The notes below the pieces were generated by a model. It saw nothing but the letters and a program-made list of their open reading frames with translations, did not search any database and was not told the origin of the DNA. A stretch of DNA of 64,000 nucleotides from Bdellovibrionales bacterium (GTDB taxonomy: Bacteria; Bdellovibrionota; Bdellovibrionia; Bdellovibrionales; JAKFYE01): positions 37,765 to 101,764 of the forward strand of contig JAKFYE010000039.1 of NCBI GenBank assembly GCA_021731045.1, given 5' to 3'. Positions 28,891 to 38,351 of this stretch are shown one piece after another. The position numbers and the translations under genes were made by a program. How positions within the stretch are numbered: position 1 is the stretch's first letter; every line of letters starts with the position of its first letter.

Positions 28891-30375
28891 ATGTTCTCAT
28901 TATTCTTTATTAGTTTTGTTATTTTTCCCGCTCAGGCCGATTTAAAATCAAATCTCCAAGCGTTTCATGAAAACCCTAAAAGTTACTACATGCAACACCT
29001 TACAAAATACGATCGTAACGGTCAGCCGCAGTCCTCCTCTCGATCCGGTTTTTTAACGCAAGAAAATGAGTTGCTAAGTAGAAAACTCCAAGTTCGAAAA
29101 GCATTCTTAAAAAGTCACTCTCATACAGACCCAAATGTCACAATCGCACCCGGCGCGAATGACAACGCAAATACGCTCTTTAACACCCCTCTTATCGATA
29201 ATATTTTTGAACTCAAAAATCTCGGAATAGATCAAGCTCACGTCGATAAAAGCCCTTGGGCCGGAGATTACTGGGCCTACTATCGAGGAATCCTTGGCAA
29301 TCGATTCCAAGATGAAGAGTTTCGTTTATCTGCAGATTGGGAAAGTGCCTACAATTATATTTTAAAAAATCCTTTCTTTGCTATTTTCTCCTCAGGCCAG
29401 CCAGATAAAATTAACACTCTTTCTGTTTCAGAAAAATACGATCTTATCGTTGGCGATCAAGACGGGACCTTGACGACCAATATGTGGCAGCAAGGTGCGG
29501 CTTATCAAGATCATACAGGTGCGATTGAAACATGGATGGGGATTTGTGAAGGTTGGGCCGCCGCCGCTATCATGTCTCCCCGTCCAACAAAAAGTATTGA
29601 AACGGTTGCGTATGACGGAAAAACCAAAATCATGTTGAATCCATCTGAACTCAAGGGCTTAGTTTCTTATTTATGGGCACGAACTCCGTATCCAGCACGC
29701 TTTGTAGGAGGGCGCTGTAACTTTAAAGACGTTAAACGCGATGATCTCGGTCGTCCTACTTCGATCGAGTGTTTAGATACAAATCCCGCCACCTGGCACG
29801 TGAGTGTTTTGAATCGCGTGGGTATTTCTAAACGAAGTTTTATTATGGACGCCACGGCCGACTATGAAGTTTGGAACCAACCTATTTACGGTTATTCACT
29901 TAAATATTTTAATCCGCAGACGCTCGAATCATCTCTGGAACTACAAAATAATATCATTGCGAGCGGCGAATTTACGAATGATAAATTTAAAGAGTACCGT
30001 TCAGATCTAGCAACGCAAATGATTGGTATCGAAATGACTTTGCAATACGTAACCGAAGAATCTTCAAACACGCGTCCTACAAATGCCCCTGAGGACGATG
30101 CGCTCCGGACCGTCACTTATATTTATGATTTAGAGTTAGATGCTAATGGTAAAATTGTGGGTGGTGAATGGTATCAGAACGAGCACCCTGATTTTTTGTG
30201 GACTCCAAACGACAACGCCTTTCCTTTTACAGCTGAAGATGCGAGGCTGAATGCCCAAGATTGGAATGGCGATACGGTTTTACCTGAATCCTGGAGAGAG
30301 GCGGCCATGAGGAGTTCAAAAACCAATCTTATTTTGAGTGTGATTACGAATAAACTTATTGAGCGAGCACAATAA
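28891..30375 (+). CDS. Secreted transglutaminase-elicitor-like protein
   Basis: A 494-residue exported protein. The ATG at 28891 follows AAGGAG and opens a signal peptide ending near PAQA. The central region has GICEGWAAAA (Cys219, candidate nucleophile), NPATWHVSV (His303, candidate) and a following FIMDAT. Next to it is VWNQP (327-331) followed by IYGYSLKY. This matches the Pep-13 region of the oomycete GP42 transglutaminase (VWNQPVRGFKVYE), the founding member of the transglutaminase-elicitor family, which also has Vibrio relatives. The likely activity is Gln-Lys cross-linking of proteins outside the cell. Catalytic residue assignment is inferred from position. Confidence 0.75.
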   Translation: MFSLFFISFVIFPAQADLKSNLQAFHENPKSYYMQHLTKYDRNGQPQSSSRSGFLTQENELLSRKLQVRKAFLKSHSHTDPNVTIAPGANDNANTLFNTPLIDNIFELKNLGIDQAHVDKSPWAGDYWAYYRGILGNRFQDEEFRLSADWESAYNYILKNPFFAIFSSGQPDKINTLSVSEKYDLIVGDQDGTLTTNMWQQGAAYQDHTGAIETWMGICEGWAAAAIMSPRPTKSIETVAYDGKTKIMLNPSELKGLVSYLWARTPYPARFVGGRCNFKDVKRDDLGRPTSIECLDTNPATWHVSVLNRVGISKRSFIMDATADYEVWNQPIYGYSLKYFNPQTLESSLELQNNIIASGEFTNDKFKEYRSDLATQMIGIEMTLQYVTEESSNTRPTNAPEDDALRTVTYIYDLELDANGKIVGGEWYQNEHPDFLWTPNDNAFPFTAEDARLNAQDWNGDTVLPESWREAAMRSSKTNLILSVITNKLIERAQ

Positions 30376-30384
30376 GAAGACACA

Positions 30385-31716
30385 CTATAATTCGATTTGT
30401 GGTTCCGGCTTTTCTGTTGCGCTGGCGTCTGTCGGTTTATCCGTGATCACGTCTACAGCTTGAGGCACAGCCAACTTACGAGTCACAAGATCAATCGTCG
30501 AAATTTCTGGCATCTGCTCCGTTTCACCGATACCTAATTCGTTAATGCGACGAACACTCGGCATAACACGCGATTCAAAAGAACCAATCGCCATATTGTA
30601 AGACTTCGTAGCAGATTCTAGTTTATCTCCAATTGCGCTAATATGTTCGGTCCACTTACCAAGCCGCTCATAGAGTTCTTTAGCGGAGCCAATTACCTTT
30701 TGCGCGTTTTCGGCCAACTGATTTTGTTGCCATCCGTAAGCCACTGCTTTTAATAACGCCACTAACGTCGTAGGTGTCGCGATGACGATTTTTTCTGCCA
30801 AAGCGTCTTCGATCAAATCGCGATCGACTTCTACGGCCGCACCTAACAAAGCTTCATTAGGAATAAACAAAACTGCAAAGTCGGGAGTATTTGGAAATTG
30901 CTCCCAATATGATTTTTTTGAAAGCGCGTTGACACGCGAACGAATGTTTTTTGCATGACGAATCAAAGCATCGGCTTTTTTATCTGAAGTTTCTGCTTGA
31001 ACCGCATCTAAAAATGCATCCAACACCGCTTTGGAGTCTACGATAATCACGCGATTATTGGGTAAGCGCACGATCATATCTGGTTTTTGCAAGCCGTCCT
31101 CACCTTGAGTTGTCACTTGCTCTTCAAAATCACAATATGAAGACATGCCCGCAAGTTCGACGACTCTGCGCAATTGAATTTCACCCCAACTGCCTCTGAC
31201 TTCAGGGCGCCGTAAGGCAGATGTTAACGAGCTGGCTTCTTTTCTTAAACTTTCACTACTAATACTTACAGCCAACAATTGCTCCGAGATGCGACTAAAC
31301 TGTGCGAGTCGCTCTTTTTCAACGCGGGTCAGGTCGTTTTCGACTTTTGTCATGGATTGCTTAATTGGCTCAATGAGTTTTTGAAAGTTTTGAACTTTCT
31401 GTTCAAAAACGCCACTGGCTTCAGTCGTTTTTTTATCTAATCTTTCAGAGGCCAACTTTAAAAATGATTCTGAGCTGAGTGACAACGCCTCGCTCGCAAG
31501 AACCTTAAACGACTGTTCCATTTTTTTCTGCGACTCTTCAAACGTTAGTTTTTGTTCGTCTAAACGTTTTTGTGATTCGTGTAATTGGGTTTCAATACGC
31601 ACTTGCTCTTGTTGCGAGCGGTACATTTCTTTTTGTTTTTTAAACGAATAAAAAGCCATGCCTAAAAAAGCTAACCAACCAATCGCCCCAAAAACAGTGG
31701 CAAAAATTAATGTCAT
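30385..31716 (-). CDS. rmuC: DNA recombination protein RmuC
   Basis: A 443-residue protein with one N-terminal membrane helix, a long Gln/Glu/Lys-rich coiled coil (about 30-170), and the RmuC core domain. That core includes GSWGEIQLRRVVELAGM, PDMIVRLPNNRVIIVDSKAVLDAF, and the TLVALLKAVAYGWQQ region. The DSK within a restriction-endonuclease-like fold is characteristic. RmuC limits recombination at inverted repeats in E. coli, which is notable in a window holding several long palindromes. The start overlaps the upstream GT2 stop by four bases. Confidence 0.88.
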   Translation of the reverse strand: MTLIFATVFGAIGWLAFLGMAFYSFKKQKEMYRSQQEQVRIETQLHESQKRLDEQKLTFEESQKKMEQSFKVLASEALSLSSESFLKLASERLDKKTTEASGVFEQKVQNFQKLIEPIKQSMTKVENDLTRVEKERLAQFSRISEQLLAVSISSESLRKEASSLTSALRRPEVRGSWGEIQLRRVVELAGMSSYCDFEEQVTTQGEDGLQKPDMIVRLPNNRVIIVDSKAVLDAFLDAVQAETSDKKADALIRHAKNIRSRVNALSKKSYWEQFPNTPDFAVLFIPNEALLGAAVEVDRDLIEDALAEKIVIATPTTLVALLKAVAYGWQQNQLAENAQKVIGSAKELYERLGKWTEHISAIGDKLESATKSYNMAIGSFESRVMPSVRRINELGIGETEQMPEISTIDLVTRKLAVPQAVDVITDKPTDASATEKPEPQIEL

Positions 31717-32474
31717 GATTTCTTCCTTGTCTGTTCAAGTTCCCACAATTTTGCAAATTTTAAAAACATAGAATACGCGGCTCCTACCGATATAATAAAA
31801 CCCGGCAGGCCGTCCAAAAACCCTAGCTTCACGATATACGTTTCAATAAATTTCGAAACCGGTTTAAAAATGAGCTTTAAAACTGAAAAGCGTTTTCCGC
31901 GATCATATAAATCTAAAGCGCCTTTTGATGAAAAGACGTTATTTGTTTTAATTTGATCTGATAAATCGTCAAATCCCCAATGAAAAATACTATTTTTTAA
32001 ACGTCTAACATGAACCCCGCGTACGCGCTCGTGAACATGCCCCCCCGTCCATTTAGCGCGTCGTCGATGAAACAACCTGACTTGTGCATCTGGAAACCAG
32101 CCTCCATGACGAATCCATCGCCCCATGTGAAAACTTAAACGTGGTAATTCAAAACCATCAATTTGGGGATCACCGAGCTCGAGAACATTTAAAATTTCTT
32201 GGCTTAACTCAGGACTCAAGGCTTCGTCAGCATCCAACGAAACGACCCAATCATGCATGGCTAAATCCGTCGCCCGCTCTTTTTGTAAACGATAGCCGCG
32301 AAAATCTTCGACAAACACGCGCGCGCCCAGTTGAGTTGCAATTTCTTTTGTACGATCTGTGCTCCGACTATCGAGAACCACGACATCATCAGCCCACGAC
32401 ATCGACTCGATACAACGGGCAATCTGATCTTCTTCATTAAATGTAATAATCGCGAGCGAAACTCGAGGTCTCAT
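31713..32474 (-). CDS. GT2-family glycosyltransferase (WaaE/KdtX-like)
   Basis: From the ATG at 32474 the protein begins MRPRVSLAIITFNEEDQI and is 253 residues. VVLDSRSTDRT and LDADEALSPEL are the nucleotide-binding and acidic metal motifs. The pattern QVRLFHRRRAKWTGGHVHE is typical of the lipopolysaccharide-core beta-1,4-glucosyltransferase group. A 41-residue N-terminal extension to 32597 would run through the repeat at 32542-32602 and is rejected. It has a C-terminal hydrophobic segment. It probably adds a sugar to lipopolysaccharide core or another surface glycan. Confidence 0.78.
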   Translation of the reverse strand: MRPRVSLAIITFNEEDQIARCIESMSWADDVVVLDSRSTDRTKEIATQLGARVFVEDFRGYRLQKERATDLAMHDWVVSLDADEALSPELSQEILNVLELGDPQIDGFELPRLSFHMGRWIRHGGWFPDAQVRLFHRRRAKWTGGHVHERVRGVHVRRLKNSIFHWGFDDLSDQIKTNNVFSSKGALDLYDRGKRFSVLKLIFKPVSKFIETYIVKLGFLDGLPGFIISVGAAYSMFLKFAKLWELEQTRKKS

Positions 32475-32541
32475 AAGTCTTTGACCGTCCCAAGCCCACC
32501 CCGTCTTGTCAAACACCACGAAGGCACGCCGTATCTTTTCC

Positions 32542-32602
32542 GAAAGGTGCCTACCACCTTTTGTGGAAGCAGCGCTTTCACAAAAGGTGGTAGGCACCTT
32601 TC
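32542..32602. repeat. Perfect 24-bp inverted repeat with a 13-nt loop
   Basis: The left arm, GAAAGGTGCCTACCACCTTT plus four bases (32542-32565), is exactly complementary to the right arm (32579-32602). It lies just upstream of the GT2 gene start and between divergent genes. It has no T-tract after either arm, so it is not a typical terminator. It has the look of a dispersed repeat hairpin (REP-like), but no second copy is in this window. Confidence 0.9.
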
Positions 32603-32716
32603 AGCAGGTACAGCGCATTAATAATCGTCAATACACAGAAATAACTATTGAGTCTCTGGTGACGGACTTTTAGTATGTTAACGCAGCATAGCTAGATCGC
32701 AGATTGGGAGGCCGAA

Positions 32717-33331
32717 GTGAAAACGTTTTTAATATTAGCTTTGATGATTTTAGGGATTGAAGCACAGGCCTATTATTCAACTATAGATACAGGTGAACTT
32801 CTTAAAAAAGGGCAATATCGCCTTTCTACCGAAGGCAACGTTCTCTTCAATGATTTGAACGGCGGCAACCTTGTCGCCCGCATTGATACTGGATTTAACG
32901 AAGACTCCAATTTTCGTGCGTTGATCGGCACCGGCGTCGTCGGATTTCAAACGGGCTTATTATATAAGTGGATTCCTATTCCTGATTTTCAAGATCAGCC
33001 CGCAATCGGAATTTTAGGAGGATTTATTTATGCTCGCGCTGATGACGTGAGCTATTTGTCTTTACGTCTGCATCCGCTCGTCAGTAAGCATTTTAAATCT
33101 GATATCGGAGATCTAACGCCATATGCGTCTTTGCCTTTTGGTATTACTGGTGCGAAAGGCACGCACACGTTTCCGTTGCAACTTACCTTTGGCAATGACT
33201 GGAAACCTAACGGATTAAATAAATTGAGTTTTATAACGGAATTTGGATTTAATTTGCACGAATCGTATAGCTACGTTTCACTTGCCGCCTTGCTCATCTT
33301 TGACGAAGAGCAAGGCATCAAGTTTGAGTAA
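32717..33331 (+). CDS. Small outer-membrane barrel protein
   Basis: A 204-residue protein with a signal peptide (MKTFLILALMILGIEAQA) and strand-rich body. The start is GTG at 32717 preceded by GGGAGG. Alternating aromatic strands (ALIGTGVVGFQTGLLYKW, SFITEFGFNLHES) suggest an eight-stranded barrel. No family was recognised. It converges on dnaK, with seven bases between stops. Confidence 0.6.
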   Translation: MKTFLILALMILGIEAQAYYSTIDTGELLKKGQYRLSTEGNVLFNDLNGGNLVARIDTGFNEDSNFRALIGTGVVGFQTGLLYKWIPIPDFQDQPAIGILGGFIYARADDVSYLSLRLHPLVSKHFKSDIGDLTPYASLPFGITGAKGTHTFPLQLTFGNDWKPNGLNKLSFITEFGFNLHESYSYVSLAALLIFDEEQGIKFE

Positions 33332-33338
33332 TTGAAGA

Positions 33339-35246
33339 TTAATTGACGTCTTTGTATTCGGCGTCGATGACATCATCACCTTTTTTCTCTTCTTCTTTAC
33401 CTTCGGTTGTACCACCACCCTCAGGTGCTCCGGTACCTCCTCCAGCTGCGCCGCTTGTTTTGTACAGCTCGCTTGAAAGTTGATGAGAGGCATTTGTCAA
33501 TCGCTCGTAAACAGATTTCAATTCTTCTAAATCTTCTGACGTCATTTTAGTTTTTGCATCTGCGATCGCTTCGTTTGTCGTTTTGACAAGGTCGGCGCCA
33601 AACTTGCTCTCGTTATCTTTAATCATTTTTTCAGATTGATAAACAAGGGCGTCGATATTGTTTCGCAAAGTCACAACTTCTTTTTTCTTCTTGTCGTCTT
33701 CGGCATTTGCAGCGGCATCATCAACCATGCGCTTGATGTCGGCTTCAGACAAATTCGATTTCGCAGTAATTTTAATTGTCTGCTCTTTGCCCGTGCCTAA
33801 ATCTTTTGCGGCTACGTTTAAAATCCCATTCGCATCGATATCAAAGCTCACTTCTACTTGAGGAACTCCGCGCGGAGCAGGAGCAATTCCCACAAGCTCA
33901 AAACGGCCGAGAGTTTGGTTAAACTGTGCCATCTCGCGCTCGCCTTGCAACACGTGAATGTCAACGCTCGGTTGATTATCTGCCGCAGTTGAAAACACTT
34001 GCGACTTACGAGTTGGGATCGTGGTGTTTCTTTCGATCAACTTCGTCATGACTCCACCTAAGGTCTCGATACCTAAAGAGAGCGGTGTCACGTCAAGAAG
34101 TAGAACATCTTTAACTTCGCCACCTAAAACGCCACCTTGAACAGCCGCGCCGACCGCAACCACTTCATCTGGGTTCACTGAGCGGTTTAATTCTTTACGG
34201 AAGAAATCTTTAACCGCTTTTTGAATCGCCGGAACACGTGTTGATCCACCCACAAGAACGATCTCATCGATTTGATCAATTGTGAATCCTGAATCTTGAA
34301 CCGCTTTTTTACAAGGCTCGATCGAACGTTTAATTAAGTTTTCAATAAGACTTTCAAATTTTGCTCGCGAAAGCTTCATGGCTAAATGTTTTGGACCTGA
34401 AGCATCGGCCGTAATAAACGGAAGATTGATTTCGGTTTCCATGGCGCTTGAAAGCTCAATTTTTGCTTTTTCACCGGCTTCACGAAGTCGTTGCAATGCC
34501 ATTTTATCTTTCGATAAATCCACGCCGCTTTCTTTTTTAAACTCTTCAATAAGCCAATTTAAAATCGCTTGGTCAAAGTCATCACCACCTAAATGCGTAT
34601 CGCCGTTGGTCGATTTTACCTCTACGACGTTATCGCCCACTTCAAGAATAGAAATATCAAATGTTCCACCCCCAAAGTCGTAGATCGCAATTTTTTGATC
34701 TTTCTTTTTATCTAAACCGTAGGCCAAAGCCGCGGCCGTCGGCTCGTTAATGATACGCTTAACTTCAAGACCTGCGATTCGACCAGCATCTTTAGTTGCC
34801 TGTCTTTGCGCATCGTTAAAATAAGCCGGAACGGTAATAACCGCTTCGGTGACTTCATGACCAAGATAATCTTCGGCAACCTTTTTTAATTTTTGTAAAA
34901 TTAAGGCTGAGATTTGCTCAGGAGTAAACTTCTCTGAACGAATATCAAAGCGGACACCTTTATCTGCGGACTCTACTTTATAAGGAATACGTTTAACTTC
35001 CTCTTGAACTTCACTGTAACTGCGTCCGATAAAACGTTTTGCAGAATAAATTGTATTTTCTGGATTTGTAACGGCTTGCCTTTTTGCGACTTGGCCAACA
35101 ATTCGCTCTCCATCTTTTGTGAACCCTACAATAGAAGGGGTCGTGCGCGAACCTTCTTGATTCGTGAGAACTTTTGGTTCTCCATTTTCCATAATAGCGA
35201 CGCAGGAGTTTGTTGTTCCTAAGTCAATTCCGATAATTTTTCCCAT
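33339..35246 (-). CDS. dnaK: Molecular chaperone DnaK (Hsp70)
   Basis: A full-length 635-residue Hsp70. The ATPase domain (1-385) opens [14 protein letters not shown] and contains [14 protein letters not shown] and [11 protein letters not shown]. The substrate-binding domain (about 390-600) has [14 protein letters not shown] and the beta-sandwich. The helical lid ends in a Gly-rich C-terminus and [12 protein letters not shown], close to the E. coli EVxD/EEV type tail. The start has AAAGGAG upstream. It is the second gene of a dnaJ-dnaK pair, the reverse of the common order. Confidence 0.97.
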   Translation of the reverse strand: MGKIIGIDLGTTNSCVAIMENGEPKVLTNQEGSRTTPSIVGFTKDGERIVGQVAKRQAVTNPENTIYSAKRFIGRSYSEVQEEVKRIPYKVESADKGVRFDIRSEKFTPEQISALILQKLKKVAEDYLGHEVTEAVITVPAYFNDAQRQATKDAGRIAGLEVKRIINEPTAAALAYGLDKKKDQKIAIYDFGGGTFDISILEVGDNVVEVKSTNGDTHLGGDDFDQAILNWLIEEFKKESGVDLSKDKMALQRLREAGEKAKIELSSAMETEINLPFITADASGPKHLAMKLSRAKFESLIENLIKRSIEPCKKAVQDSGFTIDQIDEIVLVGGSTRVPAIQKAVKDFFRKELNRSVNPDEVVAVGAAVQGGVLGGEVKDVLLLDVTPLSLGIETLGGVMTKLIERNTTIPTRKSQVFSTAADNQPSVDIHVLQGEREMAQFNQTLGRFELVGIAPAPRGVPQVEVSFDIDANGILNVAAKDLGTGKEQTIKITAKSNLSEADIKRMVDDAAANAEDDKKKKEVVTLRNNIDALVYQSEKMIKDNESKFGADLVKTTNEAIADAKTKMTSEDLEELKSVYERLTNASHQLSSELYKTSGAAGGGTGAPEGGGTTEGKEEEKKGDDVIDAEYKDVN

Positions 35247-35310
35247 ATTTTCTCCTTTTAAAACTTACAAATTTAATTTGTGTATGAATTTAAAATCGTC
35301 AAGTCCGAAC

Positions 35311-36456
35311 TCAATGTTCTGGTTCGACGTTTGTTTTCTTTTTACTACTTCCGAAAAAAGCCTTGGCTTTTCGCTGAACGTTTTCTCCCGTAGCCTCAGC
35401 CATTTCTCGCAAACTTTCTTCTTCACGTTTTGAGAGCTTTTTAGGAATTTGTACTTTCACTTCAAAGTACATATCCCCGCGTGCGTAACCACGAAGCGAC
35501 GGAACACCTTTTCCACCCAATTTAATCATCGCGCCGGGTTGCGTGCCGGCAGGAATTTCAATAAACTCGCGACCTTTTAGGGTTTCAACTTCGATTTCTG
35601 CTCCTAAAATGGCTTGAAGATACGACACTTCTACGCGACCAATTAAATCATTTTCGCGACGTTCAAAACGACGATCTTCTTTAATACGAATTTCAACATA
35701 CAGATCGCCGGCTGGTCCGCCATAAAATCCACCCTCGCCTTCACCGGTTAAGCGCAAGCGCGTTCCGTTATCGACTCCTGGCGGAACTTTAACTTTGATT
35801 TTTCTTTTTGCGTGAATACGCCCTTTACCATGACAGGATTTACAAGGGTGCGTGACAATTTGTCCTTCTCCACGGCACGTTGGGCATGTCGTCGCCATCG
35901 AGAAAAATCCTTGGGCGCGTACGATTTGACCAGAGCCTCGGCATGTCGAGCACGGTTGGGGCGGATGTTTGGGATCTCCTCCCGAACCATTGCACGGCTC
36001 GCAATTGTCTTCGCTATCAAACTTGACTTCGTTCTCGCAACCATCCACTGCATCTTTTAAATCGATGTCGAGCATGTATCGAAGATCAGCTCCCCGAGCC
36101 GGGCGACGACGTCCTCCGCGAGAACGTCCGCCCATCATGCTCTCGCCAAAAATATCTCCAAAGATATCTCCGAAACTTGAAAAAATATCGTTGATATCCT
36201 GAAAGCCGGCTCCTCCACCGGCGCCCTGTCCAAAAGCGGCGTGACCGAAACGATCATACTTCGCACGTTTTTCAGCATTGCTCAAAATTTCATAAGCACC
36301 CGCTGCTTCTTTAAATTTATTTTCGGCTTCTTTATTACCAGGATTTTTATCAGGATGAAATTTCATTGCCAATTGGCGATAGGCTTTTTTAATTACATCG
36401 GGTTCGGCATTACGAGGAACACCTAAAATCTCGTAAAGATCTTTCTGCTGCGACAT
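35311..36456 (-). CDS. dnaJ: Chaperone DnaJ (Hsp40)
   Basis: A complete 381-residue type I J-protein. The J-domain has the invariant HPD (residues about 35-37, [10 protein letters not shown]). A Gly/Phe-rich linker follows to about 105 and the four CxxCxGxG zinc motifs to about 225, starting CEPCNGSG. The C-terminal substrate domain and dimerisation helices complete it. The start is the ATG at 36456; a TTG three bases earlier is not preferred. It acts with DnaK by stimulating ATP hydrolysis. The 64-bp gap before dnaK and a heat-shock-like promoter upstream suggest one transcript. grpE is not in the window. Confidence 0.96.
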   Translation of the reverse strand: MSQQKDLYEILGVPRNAEPDVIKKAYRQLAMKFHPDKNPGNKEAENKFKEAAGAYEILSNAEKRAKYDRFGHAAFGQGAGGGAGFQDINDIFSSFGDIFGDIFGESMMGGRSRGGRRRPARGADLRYMLDIDLKDAVDGCENEVKFDSEDNCEPCNGSGGDPKHPPQPCSTCRGSGQIVRAQGFFSMATTCPTCRGEGQIVTHPCKSCHGKGRIHAKRKIKVKVPPGVDNGTRLRLTGEGEGGFYGGPAGDLYVEIRIKEDRRFERRENDLIGRVEVSYLQAILGAEIEVETLKGREFIEIPAGTQPGAMIKLGGKGVPSLRGYARGDMYFEVKVQIPKKLSKREEESLREMAEATGENVQRKAKAFFGSSKKKTNVEPEH

Positions 36457-36518
36457 CAATCAAATCCTTTTTTAAATACCTCTTACGGAGGAATTTTAAG
36501 AGGCACGGTACTGTAGGA

Positions 36519-36547
36519 ATGTGAGGATTTTAGGAGCTTTCGTCAAG
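36519..36547 (-). promoter_or_regulatory. Candidate sigma-32-like promoter of dnaJ-dnaK
   Basis: On the minus strand CTTGACG and CCTCACAT are 14 bases apart, close to the heat-shock consensus CTTGAAA and CCCCATNT. It lies about 60-90 bases before the dnaJ start. No CIRCE inverted repeat was found, so HrcA control is not indicated. Matching by eye only. Confidence 0.4.
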
Positions 36548-36712
36548 GGTGAGTTGCAATGATTTTTAACTCTTTCGTGAAGTTGGGCCAAGTTGATATA
36601 AATTGAGTATTTTCAATATGTTAGGCTAGAGCCCTCGTATTCAGTTCTTGAAATCGATATCGACCTGATTTTGTCGAGAGGCGCGAGCTCCGTCCCCAAA
36701 CGAGTGGTTCGA

Positions 36713-37411
36713 TTATTTTTCGGAGTTCAGCTCTTTGAGGCGTTTGCGGGCGCGCTCGGCGCCGTCTCCCTCAGGGTGGGTTTTAAGATATTCCTCTAAA
36801 ACGGAACGCCCGAGCTCATTGCGTCCTGAGGCCGAATAGAGTCGTGAGGCCAGCACGGGCAACCAAGTAGGACCGCCGTAGCGATTGGCTTGCAAAAGTA
36901 AATCTGCGGCTCGGGCCGCATCTTGAATTTCAAATAAGTAATGGTAAGAGGCTGCGTAGGCGATTGTCCAATCGTCGGGAAATTGCTTTATGGCTTTCTC
37001 AAAGATCAACCGTGCACCTTCGCGATCGTCGACTCCCACACTGAGGCTCACAGCTCCAGCGGTATATGGCTTTTTAAATTTAGGAGCAAGATTGGTTATA
37101 GCATCTAGCATCTGATAGACCCATCCCATTTTGCAACGTGACTCGATATTTTTAAATGCGAGCGCCTCAAGATAGTTGTTACCTGTATTAACGGCCTTTT
37201 CTTTTCTTTCGCCTTCGCAAAAATCAATATCTTGAATCACCCTAAGCCATAGCGAATCTGCCACAAGGTCGTGATAACCTAGAGTTTCGTGGACAGTCAG
37301 TTTAGGAGGATTCAATTTAGGATGAAGATCAGGCGCATAAAACTCTTTCGAGTTTGTTACAACTATCAGAATGCCACCCACTAGGAAAAATACAAAAGAT
37401 TTCATATTCAT
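36713..37411 (-). CDS. TPR-like periplasmic protein near the pilus genes
   Basis: A 232-residue protein with an N-terminal membrane segment (FVFFLVGGILIVV) and a helical body. The C-terminal half has two or three TPR-like repeats (ARLIFEKAIKQFPDDWTIAYAA and ELGRSVLEEYLKTHPEGDGAE). The start (37411, or the second ATG six bases later) has no clear ribosome binding site. It follows pilA, but a strong terminator lies between the two, so it needs its own promoter. The function is unknown; a pilus-assembly role is only suggested by position. Confidence 0.55.
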   Translation of the reverse strand: MNMKSFVFFLVGGILIVVTNSKEFYAPDLHPKLNPPKLTVHETLGYHDLVADSLWLRVIQDIDFCEGERKEKAVNTGNNYLEALAFKNIESRCKMGWVYQMLDAITNLAPKFKKPYTAGAVSLSVGVDDREGARLIFEKAIKQFPDDWTIAYAASYHYLFEIQDAARAADLLLQANRYGGPTWLPVLASRLYSASGRNELGRSVLEEYLKTHPEGDGAERARKRLKELNSEK

Positions 37412-37431
37412 TATAAAGTTAGAATTAAAAC

Positions 37432-37462
37432 AAAAAAAAAGCCAGGCGTTTAGCCTGGCTTT
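37432..37462 (-). terminator. Rho-independent terminator of pilA
   Basis: On the minus strand a seven-base stem GCCAGGC / GCCTGGC with a five-base loop is followed by a nine-base T-tract. It lies about 22 bases after the pilA stop. A textbook match. Confidence 0.9.
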
Positions 37463-37483
37463 CGCATACTTAAATATATAAAA

Positions 37484-38002
37484 TTAAATACCGTCAGTTA
37501 TCTGTGCTAAAGCTTTGTTCTCGTCCATAGTCCATTCGTCAACAACGGCTGTACCTAAGTTACCCGCTCCCCGTGCTAGGAATGTTGCGTTACCACACGC
37601 TGCTGCCCCAGCCGGAGCTACGGCATTTGGACCCTCTACCCATTTAACAAATCCAGCTGTAAGGCAAGTGCCCGCGGCCGTCGTAATACATGCATCTTCA
37701 TTCGCTAACGCTCCAGGGGGGTTAGTTCCGTCTGCAGCCAAAAGGCGATAACCAAGACTGTTTCCTTCAGGTTGGTATCCGATAGCCACGAAGTTGCCCG
37801 AAAAGTATCCATACTCTGCTTGCGATGCTTTAGCAGCTGTATAATAGCCAGAGAGCAATCCTTTAACTTCGGATTGACGAGCTTTTCTTTGAAAGCGCGT
37901 GTAGTTTGGAATTGCGATAGCTGAAAGAATACCAATGATCGCAACCACGATCATCAACTCGATCAGCGAGAAACCCTTTTGAGAGCTTAACATCTTCTTC
38001 AT
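37484..38002 (-). CDS. pilA: Type IV major pilin
   Basis: A 172-residue prepilin. The leader ends SSQKG, followed by FSLIELMIVVAIIGILSAIA, the class III signal with the conserved Glu at mature position 5. PilD would cleave after the Gly and methylate the Phe. The globular domain contains four cysteines (DEDACI-type and AACGNATF regions), compatible with disulfides. The start has GGGGA upstream. Sigma-54 promoter elements precede it, and pilR and pilS lie upstream. It is the polymer subunit of the pilus. Confidence 0.93.
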   Translation of the reverse strand: MKKMLSSQKGFSLIELMIVVAIIGILSAIAIPNYTRFQRKARQSEVKGLLSGYYTAAKASQAEYGYFSGNFVAIGYQPEGNSLGYRLLAADGTNPPGALANEDACITTAAGTCLTAGFVKWVEGPNAVAPAGAAACGNATFLARGAGNLGTAVVDEWTMDENKALAQITDGI

Positions 38003-38052
38003 TGTACGTCCCCTTTGCTTTGTTTCATGAACGTTATGTTCACATATTCTAT

Positions 38053-38070
38053 ATTCAATTCACGTGCCGG
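38053..38070 (-). promoter_or_regulatory. Probable sigma-54 promoter of pilA
   Basis: On the minus strand CCGGCACGTGAATTGAAT matches the -24/-12 consensus TGGCACG-N4-TTGC, with GG at -24. The -12 element reads TTGA in place of TTGC. Transcription would start near 38041, leaving a leader of about 38 bases. The neighbouring PilR is a sigma-54 activator. Confidence 0.65.
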
Positions 38071-38087
38071 AATTTCGTTTCACATTA

Positions 38088-38124
38088 AAACACATCATGA
38101 TTCACTCTGAGACATCATGTGTTT
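38088..38124. promoter_or_regulatory. Candidate PilR binding site upstream of pilA
   Basis: A 12-base inverted repeat, AAACACATCATG (38088-38099) and CATCATGTGTTT (38113-38124), with one mismatch and 13 bases between. It lies just upstream of the -24 element, where enhancer-binding proteins act. Binding is inferred. Confidence 0.45.
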
Positions 38125-38351
38125 CATCATGAGAAGACTCACTCGAAAGCGCGTTTCATTTTGTTACTGAATAAGAGTTTACCAGTGTGTTATGTCCGCG
38201 TGGAGACTAGTTTTTTTATCGAAATGACAAAAATTTTCAGAAAACTAGGCACGGTCAGAGCTGAAATCTGTCACTCGCCGTCAAACAGGTGTTTCAAGTT
38301 GAGAAATTCTCGCGACAAACGTCGAGTCATCTCATTTTGCGAAATTAAATT

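Larger units (their letters stand above)
38003..38351. other. 349-bp pilA upstream region
   Basis: Lies between pilA and pilR. It carries the probable sigma-54 promoter at 38053-38070 and the inverted repeat at 38088-38124. The remainder up to pilR has no clear feature; a plus-strand reading frame there lacks protein character. Confidence 0.6.
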
